Shown: positions 17,671-29,940, numbered from the stretch's first letter. The stretch: 64,000 bases of DNA from Azospirillum baldaniorum (GCF_003119195.2 NZ_CP022262.1:567001-631000); one strand, 5' to 3'. Numbers and translations: made by a program. Notes: a model not told the origin generated them from the letters alone.

Positions 17671-19509
17671 TCAGCGTCCAGCCCCGCTGGGCGCGGGGCT
17701 GGACGAGGTCGGGGCCGCCGTGTCGAGTGCCGGCGCCGCGGCCGGGTCGGCCTCGACACGGCGCTTCAGGATCATCAGGCCGAGCGTCGTGACGATGGTC
17801 CCGGCGACGATGGCCAGGACATAGGGGCCGAGCGGCGCCACCGCGTTGGGGATCGCCAGCACGAAAACACCGCCGTGCGGCGCCCGCAGGCCGCAGCCGA
17901 ACCACATCGACAGGGCGCCGGCCACCGCCGACCCGGCCATGGCCGCGGGGATGACGCGCAGCGGGTCCTTGGCGGCGAAGGGAATCGCCCCTTCCGTGAT
18001 GAAGGCGAGACCGAGCACGCCGGCGGCCTTGCCCGCCTCGCGTTCCTGCATCGTGAAGCGGCTGGGCACGACCATGGTGGCGAGCGCCAGCCCGAGCGGC
18101 GGCGTCATGCCCGCCGCCATCACCGCGGCCATCGGCGTGTAGGTGTTGGAGGCCAGAAGCCCGACGGCGAAGGTGTAGGCCGCCTTGTTGACCGGCCCGC
18201 CCATGTCCAGCGCCATCATGGCGCCGAGCAGCGCGCCCAGCGCCACCGCGTTGGCTCCGGTCATGCTCTGCAGGAAGGCGGTCAGCCCGTTCATGATCGC
18301 GGCGACCGGCGTGCCGATGACGTAGACCATCAGCAGACCGACCGCCAGCGTGCCCAGGAGCGGGATGATCAGCACCGGCTTCAGCCCCTCCAGATTCTGC
18401 GGCAGCCGGATGGTGTCGCGCAGCCAGCGGGCGATGTAGCCGGCCAGGAATCCCGCCACGATGCCGCCCAGGAAGCCGGCCCCGATCTTGGCCGCCAGCA
18501 TCCCGCCGATGAAGCCGGGGGCGAGGCCGGGCCGGTCGGCGATGGAATAGGCGATGTAGCCCGCCAGCACCGGCACCATCAGCCCGAAGGCGGCCTCCCC
18601 GCCGATCTGCATCAGCGCCGCCGGCAGGGTTCCCGGCTCCTTGAAGGCCTCGATGCCGAAGACGAAGGACAGGGCGATGAGCAGACCGCCGGCCACCACG
18701 AAGGGCAGCATGAAGGACACGCCGGTCAGCAGATGCTTGTAGGGGCCGGACTGCGCCTCCTTCTGCCGCGCCTTGGCACCCGACACCGCGTCGGCGTAGG
18801 CGGGCGCGGCGGCATTCCCCGTCGCGGCGGGGACCGGCAGGGCGAGCGCCTCGTCGATCACGCGGGCGGGCTGTTTCAGCGCCTCCCCCACCGAGGTCTT
18901 GAGCAGGCGCTTGCCGGCGAAGCGGTCGGTGGCGACGTGGGTGTCGGCGCCGATGATGACGGCCTCGGCCTCGGCGATCTCCTCCTCCGTCAGCGCATTC
19001 TTCGCGCCGACCGAGCCCTGGGTCTCGACCTTGATGCGGTAGCCCTTGGCCTGGGCGGCCTGCTTCAGAGCCTCCGCCGCCATGAAGGTGTGGGCGATGC
19101 CGGTCGGGCAGGCGGTGATGGCGACCAGCAGGCCGGGACTGCGCACCACGGTGGGAGCCGGTTTCGCGGCTGGCGGCGCAGGGGCGGCTTCGGGCTGCGC
19201 GCCGGGAACATCGGCCAGGGCGTTGCCAACCACCGATTTGGTGTCGCGGATCGCCGCGGCGGTCGTGGTGCGCAGGATTGGCTTGCCGGCGAAGCGGGAA
19301 TCGTCCACGGCGATGTCGGTGGCCAGGATCACCGCGTCGGCCGCCGCGATGTCGGCGGTGGAGAGCGGCGTCTGCACACCGTTCGACCCCTGGGTCTCCA
19401 CCGCGATGGCGTGGCCCATCAGCGCGGCGGTGCGGCGCAGCGCCTCGGCCGCCATGACGGTGTGGGCGATCCCCGTCGGGCAGGCGGTCACAGCCACGAG
19501 CTTTGCCAT
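17671..19509 (-). CDS. fruA: Fructose-specific PTS enzyme IIBC
   Basis: Membrane permease of 612 residues that imports fructose as fructose 1-phosphate. Two tandem IIB domains are present, each with an intact phosphorylatable cysteine in ACPTGIAHT (C10 and C134), followed by a IIC channel domain (LTGVSFMLPFVVAGG, FGIEAFKEPGTLPAALMQIGGEAAFGL as separate blocks). In E. coli FruA the first IIB-like domain has lost its cysteine, so the double-active form is notable. It is the third gene of fruB-fruK-fruA, 25 nt after fruK. Confidence 0.93.
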   Translation of the reverse strand: MAKLVAVTACPTGIAHTVMAAEALRRTAALMGHAIAVETQGSNGVQTPLSTADIAAADAVILATDIAVDDSRFAGKPILRTTTAAAIRDTKSVVGNALADVPGAQPEAAPAPPAAKPAPTVVRSPGLLVAITACPTGIAHTFMAAEALKQAAQAKGYRIKVETQGSVGAKNALTEEEIAEAEAVIIGADTHVATDRFAGKRLLKTSVGEALKQPARVIDEALALPVPAATGNAAAPAYADAVSGAKARQKEAQSGPYKHLLTGVSFMLPFVVAGGLLIALSFVFGIEAFKEPGTLPAALMQIGGEAAFGLMVPVLAGYIAYSIADRPGLAPGFIGGMLAAKIGAGFLGGIVAGFLAGYIARWLRDTIRLPQNLEGLKPVLIIPLLGTLAVGLLMVYVIGTPVAAIMNGLTAFLQSMTGANAVALGALLGAMMALDMGGPVNKAAYTFAVGLLASNTYTPMAAVMAAGMTPPLGLALATMVVPSRFTMQEREAGKAAGVLGLAFITEGAIPFAAKDPLRVIPAAMAGSAVAGALSMWFGCGLRAPHGGVFVLAIPNAVAPLGPYVLAIVAGTIVTTLGLMILKRRVEADPAAAPALDTAAPTSSSPAPSGAGR

Positions 19510-19534
19510 CGCGATCCCTCCGGCGCTGAATGCC

Positions 19535-20506
19535 TTACAATTCCTCCACCCGAACGGCCCGCATCAGCTCGGCGAGGCGCTCCGGCGGCGGCAACTCGGG
19601 GCCGAGGCGGGACAGCGTGCCGGCGGCGAAGGCGGTGCCGCGCCGCGCGCAGTCCTCCAACCCCATGCCCTCCAGCCGGGCGGCGACGACCCCGGCCACC
19701 ATGGCGTCCCCGGCGCCGACCGTGCTGGCGACCTCCACGGGCGGCGGCATGGCGAGCAGGGCGCGGCCGCCCTCCACGAAGACGGCGCCCTCGGCGCCCA
19801 GCGACACGACGACGAGCGCGATGCCGGATTCCGACAGCTCGCGGGCGGCGCGCACCACCTCGGCCCGATCCTTCAGCGGGCGGCCCAGCAGTTCGGCCAG
19901 CTCCGCCGCGTTCGGCTTCACCATGTCGGGGCGGGCGGCCACGGCGTGGCGCAGCGGCGGGCCGCTGGCGTCCACCACGACGAAGGCGCCGCGCCGGTGC
20001 AGGGCGGTGACCATTTCGGTGTAGGCGGTGTCCGGAACGCCCGCCGGGACGCTGCCCGACAGAACGAAGGTCCGGTTGGTGACGGCGAGATCGTCCACAA
20101 CGGTCAGCAGCCCGCGCCAGCTTTCCGCCGGGACATGCAGGCCCGGCAGGTTGATGTCGGTGACGGAGTGGCCCTCGCGATCCACCAGCTTGATGTTCAC
20201 CCGGCTGCGGCCGGCCAAGCGCAGGCAGCGGTCACGGATGCCGCGGCGGCGGAACAGCGCGTCGAACACGGCGGTGTTCTCTTCACCCAGAAAGCCGGTG
20301 GCGGTGACGGGTGTGGCGCCGCCCGCCAAGGACGCTCCGGCCAGGAAGGCGGCGACGTTGATGCCCTTGCCGCCGGCGGTCCGCGTCTCGGCGACCGCCC
20401 GGTTGACCGCTCCCGCGGCGAATCCCGGCACGTCGAGCGTCTGGTCGATGGCGGCGTTCAGCGTCACGGTGACGACGCCGGGGCGTGGAGTGGACGGTGC
20501 GCTCAT
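19535..20506 (-). CDS. fruK: 1-phosphofructokinase
   Basis: PfkB-family sugar kinase of 323 residues that converts fructose 1-phosphate to fructose 1,6-bisphosphate. The N-terminal motif GGKGINVAAFLAG and the C-terminal anion-hole motif STVGAGDAMVAG with its catalytic Asp are intact. Start ATG at 20506 (MSAPSTPRPGVVTVTLN) overlaps the stop of fruB by 4 nt (ATGA). The product feeds the class II aldolase, a copy of which lies at 33668. Confidence 0.93.
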   Translation of the reverse strand: MSAPSTPRPGVVTVTLNAAIDQTLDVPGFAAGAVNRAVAETRTAGGKGINVAAFLAGASLAGGATPVTATGFLGEENTAVFDALFRRRGIRDRCLRLAGRSRVNIKLVDREGHSVTDINLPGLHVPAESWRGLLTVVDDLAVTNRTFVLSGSVPAGVPDTAYTEMVTALHRRGAFVVVDASGPPLRHAVAARPDMVKPNAAELAELLGRPLKDRAEVVRAARELSESGIALVVVSLGAEGAVFVEGGRALLAMPPPVEVASTVGAGDAMVAGVVAARLEGMGLEDCARRGTAFAAGTLSRLGPELPPPERLAELMRAVRVEEL

Positions 20507-23010
20507 GACACGCCTCCGGCGTCGGCGAAACGTTGACGGACCAGCGCCCGGACCTCGGCCGCGTCGGCGCAGTCCAGCGCCTCGCGGGCGGTGCGCTCGG
20601 CGTCGGCCATGGCGATGGCGCGCAGCCGCGCCTTGACGGAGGGAACGGCGGGAATGGCCACGCTCAGCTCGGCGACGCCCAGCCCGGACAGCAGCACCGC
20701 CCCGGCCGGGTCGCCGGCCACGCCGCCGCAGGCGCCGACCCAGATTCCGGCGCGGCGGGCGGCGTCCACCGTGCGCTCCACCATGCGCAGGACGGCGGGG
20801 TGCAGCCCGTCGGCCTGCGGGGCCAGGACCGGGTGCAGCCGGTCCATCGCCAGCACATACTGCGTCAGGTCGTTGGTGCCGATGGAGAAGAAGGACACCT
20901 CCCGCGCCAGCCGGTCGGCCATCATCACGGCGGACGGCACCTCGATCATGATGCCAAGCTCCACCGGCGGCACGTCCAGCTCCCGCCGCACCGCCTCGGT
21001 GATCGCCTTGGCGCGCTCCAGTTCCGCGGGGGCGGCGATCATCGGGTACATGATGCGCACCGGCCCCTCCACGGAGGCGCGCAGCATGGCGCGGAGCTGG
21101 GTGCGGAACAGGTCCTCCCGCTCGAAGCACAGGCGGATGCCGCGCACGCCGAGGAAGGGGTTGCCCTCCGCCGGCATGCGCAGATAGGGGACGTTCTTGT
21201 CGCCGCCGATGTCCAGCGTGCGCAGGATGATCGGCAGCCCGTTCATCGCCCGCACCATGGTCTGGTAGGCGGCGAACTGCTCCTCTTCGTCCGGCGGCAG
21301 GTCGCGCTGAAGGAACAGGAACTCCGTGCGCATCAGCCCGACGCCCTCGCCGCCCGCTTCCACGGCCTGCACCGCCTCCGCCGGGTCGGAGATGTTGGCG
21401 GCGACCTCGACGCGCCGGCCGTCCGTGGTGATGGCCGGCTTGTAGCGGTCGAGCCGCTCGGCCTCGCGCCGCTCGCCCACCTTGATGCGGGCCTCGGCGG
21501 CGCGGCCGCGGTCGCGCTCGCTGGGGTCGGCGACCAGAACGCCGCCGTCGCCGTCGAGGATCGCCGCGCGCCCGTTCTCCAGGTCCAGCACCGACGGCCC
21601 GGCGGCGACGACCGCGGGGATGTCCAGCGAGCGCGCGATGATCGCCGTGTGGGAGGTGGCGCCGCCCCCCGCCGTGCACAGCCCCAGCACCTTGGCCGGG
21701 TCGAGTTTCGCCGTGTCGGACGGCTCCAGATCCTCGGCGAGCAGGATGACGGGATGGTCCGGCAGGGCCGCCACGCTCTCCGTCACTACGGCGAGCAGGC
21801 GCAGCACGCGGCGCCCGACGTCGCTGAGGTCGGCGGCCCGCCCGGCCAGCAGCGGGTCGGCGAGCTGGGCCAGCGTGCCGGCGCGCTCCTCGTAGACCGC
21901 GCGCCACGCCCAGCCGGCGCTCTTACCCTGACCGATCAGGGCATGCGCCTCGGCGACCATCTCAGGATCGTCGAGAAGCTCCTGGTGCGCCTTGAAGATG
22001 GCCGCCTTGGCCGCGCCGGCCTTCTTCCAGAACTCCTCGTGCAGGTTGCGCAGGTCGGCGGCGGCGGCGGCGAGCGCCTGATCGAGCCGGCGGTGCTGCG
22101 CCTCGGGATCGGGGGCGGTCTCGGCGACCGTCAGCTCCTCGCGCTGGAACTTCCAGACCGGGCCGGTGGAGACGCCGGGGGAGGCGGAGATGCCGGCGAT
22201 CACCCGTCCGTCATAATCGAGGTCGGCCGGGACGGCCCGCGGCGCCGGCTCCTCCGCGGGCGTCGTCGTGGAGACAGGCTCGTCCAGCCCCGCCTCGAAG
22301 GCGGCGCGGATGGCCTGGAGCGCCGCCGCCGCGTCCTCGCCCGAGGCGGTGACGGTCAACGGCTGACCGCCCGAAGCGCCGAGCCGCAGCAGGGAAATCA
22401 GGCTCTTGGCGTTGGCCGTGGTACGGCCGTGCCGGACGGCGATCTCCGCGCGGAAGCGCTTGGCGACCTCGACCAGCGCCGTCGCCGGGCGGGCGTGCAG
22501 CCCGTGGGGCGACGGGGCGGTGACCGCTATGGAGCCCCCATCGATGGGAAGCGTGACCGGCTCACTCGCGGGCGCGGCGGGTGCCTCGCCGTTCAGAACG
22601 GCCATGATGGCGCGCGGGTCGCCCGTGCTGCCCAGCCGCGCGGCCTCCGCGGGATCGCCTAAAACGCCGGTCAGCCGTTGCAGCACGGCGATGTGCTCGT
22701 CCGACTTGGCGGCGATGCCGACGACCAGCCGCGCCGGTTCCCCGCCGCCCCAATCGACGCCCTGCGGAAACTGGACCACCACCACGCCGGTCCGCCGCAC
22801 CAGATCGCGCGCCTCGGGAAGCCCGTGGGGGATGGCGATGCCGCTGCCGAGATAGGTGCCGGACACCGCCTCGCGGCCCAGCATGCTGTCAATGTAGCCG
22901 GGGTCGATCAGGCCGCTGTCGACCATCGCCCGCCCGGCGATGCGGATGGCCTCCGTCTTGTCCGGCGCGGAGAGCCCAAGGCGCACCTGCGATTCGGAGA
23001 CCTGAAGCAT
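20503..23010 (-). CDS. fruB: Multiphosphoryl transfer protein (EIIA-HPr-EI fusion)
   Basis: Cytosolic phosphorelay protein of 835 residues. The EIIA domain comes first (phospho-His62 in GSGIAIPHGLPEA), then HPr (His171 in PHGLHARPATALVE), then the enzyme I domain with its active-site His in GGGATSHTAIIARS and a PEP-binding C-terminus (FSIGTNDLTQYVLAMDR). It carries phosphate from PEP to FruA and so makes the system self-contained. A GGGGGAGGA ribosome site lies about 6 nt before the ATG. No FruR/Cra gene is present in the window. Confidence 0.93.
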   Translation of the reverse strand: MLQVSESQVRLGLSAPDKTEAIRIAGRAMVDSGLIDPGYIDSMLGREAVSGTYLGSGIAIPHGLPEARDLVRRTGVVVVQFPQGVDWGGGEPARLVVGIAAKSDEHIAVLQRLTGVLGDPAEAARLGSTGDPRAIMAVLNGEAPAAPASEPVTLPIDGGSIAVTAPSPHGLHARPATALVEVAKRFRAEIAVRHGRTTANAKSLISLLRLGASGGQPLTVTASGEDAAAALQAIRAAFEAGLDEPVSTTTPAEEPAPRAVPADLDYDGRVIAGISASPGVSTGPVWKFQREELTVAETAPDPEAQHRRLDQALAAAAADLRNLHEEFWKKAGAAKAAIFKAHQELLDDPEMVAEAHALIGQGKSAGWAWRAVYEERAGTLAQLADPLLAGRAADLSDVGRRVLRLLAVVTESVAALPDHPVILLAEDLEPSDTAKLDPAKVLGLCTAGGGATSHTAIIARSLDIPAVVAAGPSVLDLENGRAAILDGDGGVLVADPSERDRGRAAEARIKVGERREAERLDRYKPAITTDGRRVEVAANISDPAEAVQAVEAGGEGVGLMRTEFLFLQRDLPPDEEEQFAAYQTMVRAMNGLPIILRTLDIGGDKNVPYLRMPAEGNPFLGVRGIRLCFEREDLFRTQLRAMLRASVEGPVRIMYPMIAAPAELERAKAITEAVRRELDVPPVELGIMIEVPSAVMMADRLAREVSFFSIGTNDLTQYVLAMDRLHPVLAPQADGLHPAVLRMVERTVDAARRAGIWVGACGGVAGDPAGAVLLSGLGVAELSVAIPAVPSVKARLRAIAMADAERTAREALDCADAAEVRALVRQRFADAGGVS

Positions 23011-23030
23011 CGCCCGTCCTCCCCCGCGCG

Positions 23031-23054
23031 GAGTCCGTGCGCGGGGCCGGACTC
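23031..23054. promoter_or_regulatory. Inverted repeat in the fruB leader
   Basis: GAGTCCG-N10-CGGACTC, perfect 7-bp arms, in the 66-nt gap between the hybrid kinase stop and the fruB start. It can be a hairpin ending the upstream message (there is no T-run) or an operator for fruB. The space leaves little room for a full independent promoter downstream of it. Confidence 0.4.
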
Positions 23055-23076
23055 GTCCTTGGAGGAGAGTAACGCA

Positions 23077-25980
<2,904 letters not shown>

Positions 25981-25984
25981 TCCT

Positions 25985-26467
25985 TCAGGCGCCTTTTCCC
26001 GTGGGCGGGGTTCCCGCCGGACGGCGGGCGCAGCCGACCGGAGGTTCGTTCAGGATCGCCCAAAAGGCGCCCAGGTCACGGATCGCCTGGAAGAATGCCT
26101 TGAAATCCACCGGTTTCACCACGAAAGCGTTCACGCCCAGCTTGTAGCTGCGCACGAGGTCGCTTTCCTCGCGCGACGCGGTGAGCATCACGATGGGGAC
26201 GTGCCGCGTCTCCGGATCGCTTTTCACCCGCTCCAGCACCTCCAGCCCGTCGATCTTCGGCAGCTTGAGGTCGAGCAGGACGACGGCGGGAAGCTGGGTC
26301 GGCTTTCCGGTTTCCGGATCGCGGCGGGTCAGCATGCTCAACGCCTCCTCGCCGTCGCGGGCGACGATCACGTCGTTGGCGAGCTGGCATTTCTCCAGCG
26401 CCGCCAGGGTCAGTTCCAGGTCCCGCGGGTTGTCTTCGACCAGCAGGATGGGTTTCAGGTCACTCAT
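25985..26467 (-). CDS. Single-domain response regulator, Rcp1 type
   Basis: Receiver-only protein of 160 residues with phospho-Asp66 in VVLLDLKLPKIDG and the Lys of FVVKPVDFKAFF. The KPVDF and FW stretch near the C-terminus is the signature of Rcp1-like regulators that are partners of phytochrome kinases. Start ATG at 26467 overlaps the bacteriophytochrome stop by 8 nt, so the two are translationally coupled. A frame extends to 26569 inside the kinase gene and was not used. The C-terminal 20 residues are Pro/Arg-rich and unconserved. Confidence 0.9.
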   Translation of the reverse strand: MSDLKPILLVEDNPRDLELTLAALEKCQLANDVIVARDGEEALSMLTRRDPETGKPTQLPAVVLLDLKLPKIDGLEVLERVKSDPETRHVPIVMLTASREESDLVRSYKLGVNAFVVKPVDFKAFFQAIRDLGAFWAILNEPPVGCARRPAGTPPTGKGA

Positions 26468-28778
26468 CGAGGTCTCGCAGATCGGGTTTCGCCGTCCCGG
26501 CCTTCGGCAGCGTGAAGTAGAAGATGGCTCCCTTGTCGAGCCGCCCGTCGGCCCAGGTCCGTCCGCCATGGCGGTCCACGGCGCGGCGCACGTTGGCCAG
26601 TCCGATGCCGATGCCTTCGAACTCCTCGTTGCGGTGCAGCCGTTGGAAGACCCCGAACAGCTTCTTCTCGTAAGCCTGATTGAAGCCGACCCCGTTGTCC
26701 CTGACGAAGAAGATGGTTTCGGTGGGCCGGTCCTCGCAACCCACGGCGATCCGCGCCGGTTCCCGGCCGCGGGAGTATTTGATGGCGTTCGACAAAAGAT
26801 TTTGCAGAACCAGCCGCATCATCACGGGGTCGCCGCGCACCGTGGGCAGCGGGGCGATGTCCCATTCGATGGCCCGCCCGGCGGTGTCGGGCGCCAGCGT
26901 CTCCCGCACCTCCGCGACCAGGGCATTCATGTCCATGGACACGGGGGTCAACTCGCTGCGGCCCATCTGGGAGAAGTGCAGCAGATTGTCCACCAGAGTG
27001 CCGGCGCTGTTGGCCGCGTCCACGATGACGTCCAGATAGCGCTTCCCGGTTTCGCTCAACTGGTCCGCCTCCAGTTCCTGCAGCAGCTCGGCGTACCCGA
27101 CGATGTGGCGGAACGGCGCGCGCAGGTCATGGGAGACGGAATAGGAGAAGGACTCCAGCTCCTTGTTGGAGCGTGCCAGTTCCCGCGACAGGGAGGCCAG
27201 CTCCTCCGCCTTGCGCAGGACGATGCCGATGACGGCGTGGCGCAGCGCCGCGGCGGTGTCGCGCTCCGCCGCGGTCCAAGGCAGCGCGCGGTGGCGCACC
27301 GTCTCCTTCCAGGTCTCGAAGGAGGTGCGCGGACTCAACCCCTGCCCCTGCCCCTGTCCCTCGCGGCCGAGCGGCTTGCGCGGGTCGCCGCCCCAGCGGA
27401 CGGTGCGCACCACCTCGGGCCGGAACCACAGCACGTAGCTGGCGTGCAGCTTCGACACGGCGACGGCCAGCAGCCCCGCGGCCTTGCCTTCGAAGTCCGC
27501 GGCGGCCGGGTAGAGCGCAGGCAGGCTGTCGGTCTCGAACTGCTCCGGCTCGCCCTGGGTGGCCAGCCAGTCCACAAGGCCGCGCACCTGCTCTTCCGTC
27601 GGGGTGTCGCCGACCAGCGTGCAGCGCCGTTCGAAGACGACGGCGGCCCCGCTGGCGTTGGCGAAGCGCAGCAGGTCGTCGGGATGCTCGGTCAGGCCGG
27701 TGATGAAGGGATCGGCCTGGGCCATGGCGGCGAGCAGCCGCGCCTGGATGGCCTGCAGGGCGATGCGGTGCTCCGCGTCGCGCCGGTCCTCCACCGCGGC
27801 GATGCGCACCGACAGGATCTGGGCGATCAGGTCGCAGGCCGAGCGCACGGCGTAGGACACCGCCTTCGGCTCGTGGTGATGGCAGGAGACCAGCCCCCAC
27901 AGGGCGCCGTGCAGCAGGACCGACACCGACATGGAGGAGGCGGTTTCCATGTTCCGCATGTATTGCACATGCACCGGCGACACGCTGCGCAGGACGGAAA
28001 AGCTGAGATCGAGCGGCAGCGCTCCTTCGAGGGCCGGCGGCAGCGCGACCAGCGGCACCGGGGCGTAGCCGGCGTCGGGGATCAGCCGCTGGCGGTTCAG
28101 CCGGTACAGTTCGCGGGCCTGGGTGGGGATGTCGGAGGCGGGAAAGCGCAGGTCCATGTAGGAGGGCAGCCGCCCGTTCCCATCCTCCGCCACCACCGTG
28201 CCGTGCCAGTCGGCGTCGAAGCGGTAGATCAGCACGCGGTCGAAGCCGGTCAGCGCGCGGACTTCCTGCGCGGCGCAGCTCAGAAGGTCCGTCGGCGCGT
28301 TCAGCGCGTCCAGCCGCTCCAGCGCCTCGCGCATGCGCGGGTAGACGTGGTCGAGGAGGTCGGTCTCCAGTCCGTCCAGCCGCTCCAGTTCCAGGATCAC
28401 CACGCGGTTGCCCGCCGCGTCATCGACGGCGTGGGCAAGAAGCTGGTGACGGCCGGCACCGGGCAGTTCGGTCAAGACGACCGGCACCGGGCGGGAGGGA
28501 ACCGGACCGGCGGCGAGGAAGGAGCGGGCGGCGGCGGCGATCTGCGGGTGCAGCGCCCGTTCCAGCGGCAGCCCCAACGCCTGCTCCAGCGGCAGGGACA
28601 GCGCCAGCGCGGCGTTGGCGCTGGCCTGGATCAGGGGGGCGCCGGCGTCGCTTCCGGAGAAGGCCAACAGCATGCCGTGGGGCTGGATGCTGCCGGGGCG
28701 ATGGATCGGTTCCCGGCTGCAGGCGTCGAGGTCCAAATCACCAACGGTCATGGCGCTGGTCCTTGCCGCAGCGTTCAC
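26460..28778 (-). CDS. bphP: Bacteriophytochrome sensor histidine kinase
   Basis: Red/far-red photoreceptor kinase of 772 residues with the order PAS2-GAF-PHY-HisKA-HATPase. The biliverdin-binding cysteine is C20 in DACSREPIHRPGSIQPHG. The GAF chromophore pocket shows RFPASDIPTQARELY and the conserved His in SVSPVHVQYMRNM. The PHY tongue is seen as PRTSFETWKETV. The kinase histidine is in SYSVSHDLRAPFRHI. All key residues for a photoactive BphP are present. It heads a three-gene operon with an Rcp1-type regulator and a hybrid kinase. No haem oxygenase gene lies nearby, so biliverdin must come from elsewhere. An in-frame ATG at residue 10 is an alternative start. Confidence 0.95.
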   Translation of the reverse strand: MNAAARTSAMTVGDLDLDACSREPIHRPGSIQPHGMLLAFSGSDAGAPLIQASANAALALSLPLEQALGLPLERALHPQIAAAARSFLAAGPVPSRPVPVVLTELPGAGRHQLLAHAVDDAAGNRVVILELERLDGLETDLLDHVYPRMREALERLDALNAPTDLLSCAAQEVRALTGFDRVLIYRFDADWHGTVVAEDGNGRLPSYMDLRFPASDIPTQARELYRLNRQRLIPDAGYAPVPLVALPPALEGALPLDLSFSVLRSVSPVHVQYMRNMETASSMSVSVLLHGALWGLVSCHHHEPKAVSYAVRSACDLIAQILSVRIAAVEDRRDAEHRIALQAIQARLLAAMAQADPFITGLTEHPDDLLRFANASGAAVVFERRCTLVGDTPTEEQVRGLVDWLATQGEPEQFETDSLPALYPAAADFEGKAAGLLAVAVSKLHASYVLWFRPEVVRTVRWGGDPRKPLGREGQGQGQGLSPRTSFETWKETVRHRALPWTAAERDTAAALRHAVIGIVLRKAEELASLSRELARSNKELESFSYSVSHDLRAPFRHIVGYAELLQELEADQLSETGKRYLDVIVDAANSAGTLVDNLLHFSQMGRSELTPVSMDMNALVAEVRETLAPDTAGRAIEWDIAPLPTVRGDPVMMRLVLQNLLSNAIKYSRGREPARIAVGCEDRPTETIFFVRDNGVGFNQAYEKKLFGVFQRLHRNEEFEGIGIGLANVRRAVDRHGGRTWADGRLDKGAIFYFTLPKAGTAKPDLRDLDE

Positions 28779-29116
28779 TCCGAAAACAAAGACAATCCAA
28801 TAGGTCGCTCCTTAATGCCCTGCTCGCCGTCCGGTCTATTCGATGATTTCAGATAATGTCGAATGTTTTGACGTGGCGGGCATCTCTTTGGTTATCAACG
28901 GCGGTGGACTGAGACAATACCACTTCAGAACAAGGGCATAAGCGATTGGTCATATAGATCCCCTTTCGCTTCGGGCAACGTGTGAAGAGGGGGTAGGACA
29001 GGATACGGGATATCGCCCGGGGCGGATCCACGCGGTTGGAACTTTTCGACCGGACCGCGTAAAATTGCTCCGGAGCTTCGGGCGGAACGGGGCTGGCGGA
29101 CGGAAGGCAAGCAGGG
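28779..29116. other. Divergent intergenic region bphP / Crp-Fnr regulator
   Basis: 338 nt of lower GC between divergent genes. Apart from the promoter-like pair at 29036-29065, I see no gene, no canonical FNR box and no strong hairpin. Promoter signals for the phytochrome operon presumably lie in its left half. Confidence 0.5.
29036..29065 (+). promoter_or_regulatory. Putative sigma-70 type promoter of the Crp/Fnr gene
   Basis: TTGGAA (29036-29041), an 18-nt spacer and TAAAAT (29060-29065). The -10 matches five of six consensus bases. Transcription would begin about 45 nt before the GTG start at 29117. Confidence 0.5.
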
Positions 29117-29824
29117 GTGCATCGGAACGGAATCGACGCCGCGCGGCTGGGCACCGCGCGCTGCAGCAGTTGCGCCATCCGGGACCTCGTCCTGTTCGGC
29201 GACCTGCGCGACCAGGACTTCGACCTGATCCACATTCCCATCGACGAGTTGCGCTTCCAGCCCGGCGCCACGCTCTACAGCGCGGGGGACGAGGGCGGCT
29301 CCCTCTACACGATCCGCGGCGGGCTGGTGAAGCTGGTCCAGTTCCTCCCCGACGGCACGCAGCGCATCGTCCGGCTGCTCCGCCGTGGCGCCGTGGCCGG
29401 GCTGGAGGTGCTGGTCGGCAAACCCTACGAGCACACCGCCGTCGTGCTTCAGGAGGCCGAGACCTGCCGCCTGCCGCGCGCGGTGGTCGAGCGGCTGAGC
29501 AAGGAGACGCCGCGCCTGCACGCCCGCCTGATGGAGCGCTGGTACCAATCCCTCCACCAAGCCGACGAGTGGCTGACCGAGTTGTCCACCGGCAGCGCCC
29601 GCCGGCGGTTGGCCCGGCTGTTCCTGAAGCTCGCCGCCGATGCTCCGAACGAGCCGGTCCTGCTGTCGGGCCGCGAGGATCTGGGGGCCATGCTCGGCGT
29701 CGGGATGGAGACGGCCAGCCGCACCATCGCCGAGTTCAAGCGCGCAGGCTTGGTGGTCGAGCAGGCGCCGAACGTCTTCATCTGCGATCTGTCTGCGCTG
29801 GAGGCGGTGGCGCTGGACGGGTAG
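29117..29824 (+). CDS. Crp/Fnr-family transcriptional regulator
   Basis: Regulator of 235 residues, GTG start. An N-terminal C16-x2-C19 pair precedes the cyclic-nucleotide-binding-like barrel (about 40-140), and the C-terminal helix-turn-helix has the recognition motif GMETASRTIAEF with the FNR-type E..SR residues. FNR proteins need four cysteines for the 4Fe-4S cluster; here only C16, C19 and C117 are visible, so oxygen sensing by the usual cluster is doubtful. It sits upstream of ccoG, which suggests control of respiration genes. No effector can be assigned from sequence. Confidence 0.88.
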   Translation: MHRNGIDAARLGTARCSSCAIRDLVLFGDLRDQDFDLIHIPIDELRFQPGATLYSAGDEGGSLYTIRGGLVKLVQFLPDGTQRIVRLLRRGAVAGLEVLVGKPYEHTAVVLQEAETCRLPRAVVERLSKETPRLHARLMERWYQSLHQADEWLTELSTGSARRRLARLFLKLAADAPNEPVLLSGREDLGAMLGVGMETASRTIAEFKRAGLVVEQAPNVFICDLSALEAVALDG

Positions 29825-29844
29825 GCGAGGCTCAACCCCTCGTC

Positions 29845-29940
29845 ACCCCCACCCCGACCCTCCCCCGCTTCGCAGGGGAGGGAGTTTATTGCGAAGCGGC
29901 GTCCGTTCCCTCCCCTGCGTCAGCGGGGGAGGGTTAGGGT
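29845..29940. repeat. GC-rich interspersed palindromic element (copy 2)
   Basis: Two hairpins of the CCCTCCCC/GGGGAGGG type in the space between the Crp/Fnr gene and ccoG, flanked by the complementary blocks CACCCCCACCC and GGGTTAGGGTGGGGG. It belongs to the same family as 4666-4811 and 60727-60850. It probably insulates the two transcripts or stabilises an mRNA end. Confidence 0.7.

Noticed and set aside
28885..28910. Possible FNR box around TTGGTTATCAA upstream of the Crp/Fnr gene
   Set aside because: Only one half-site matches; the other half shares two of five bases.
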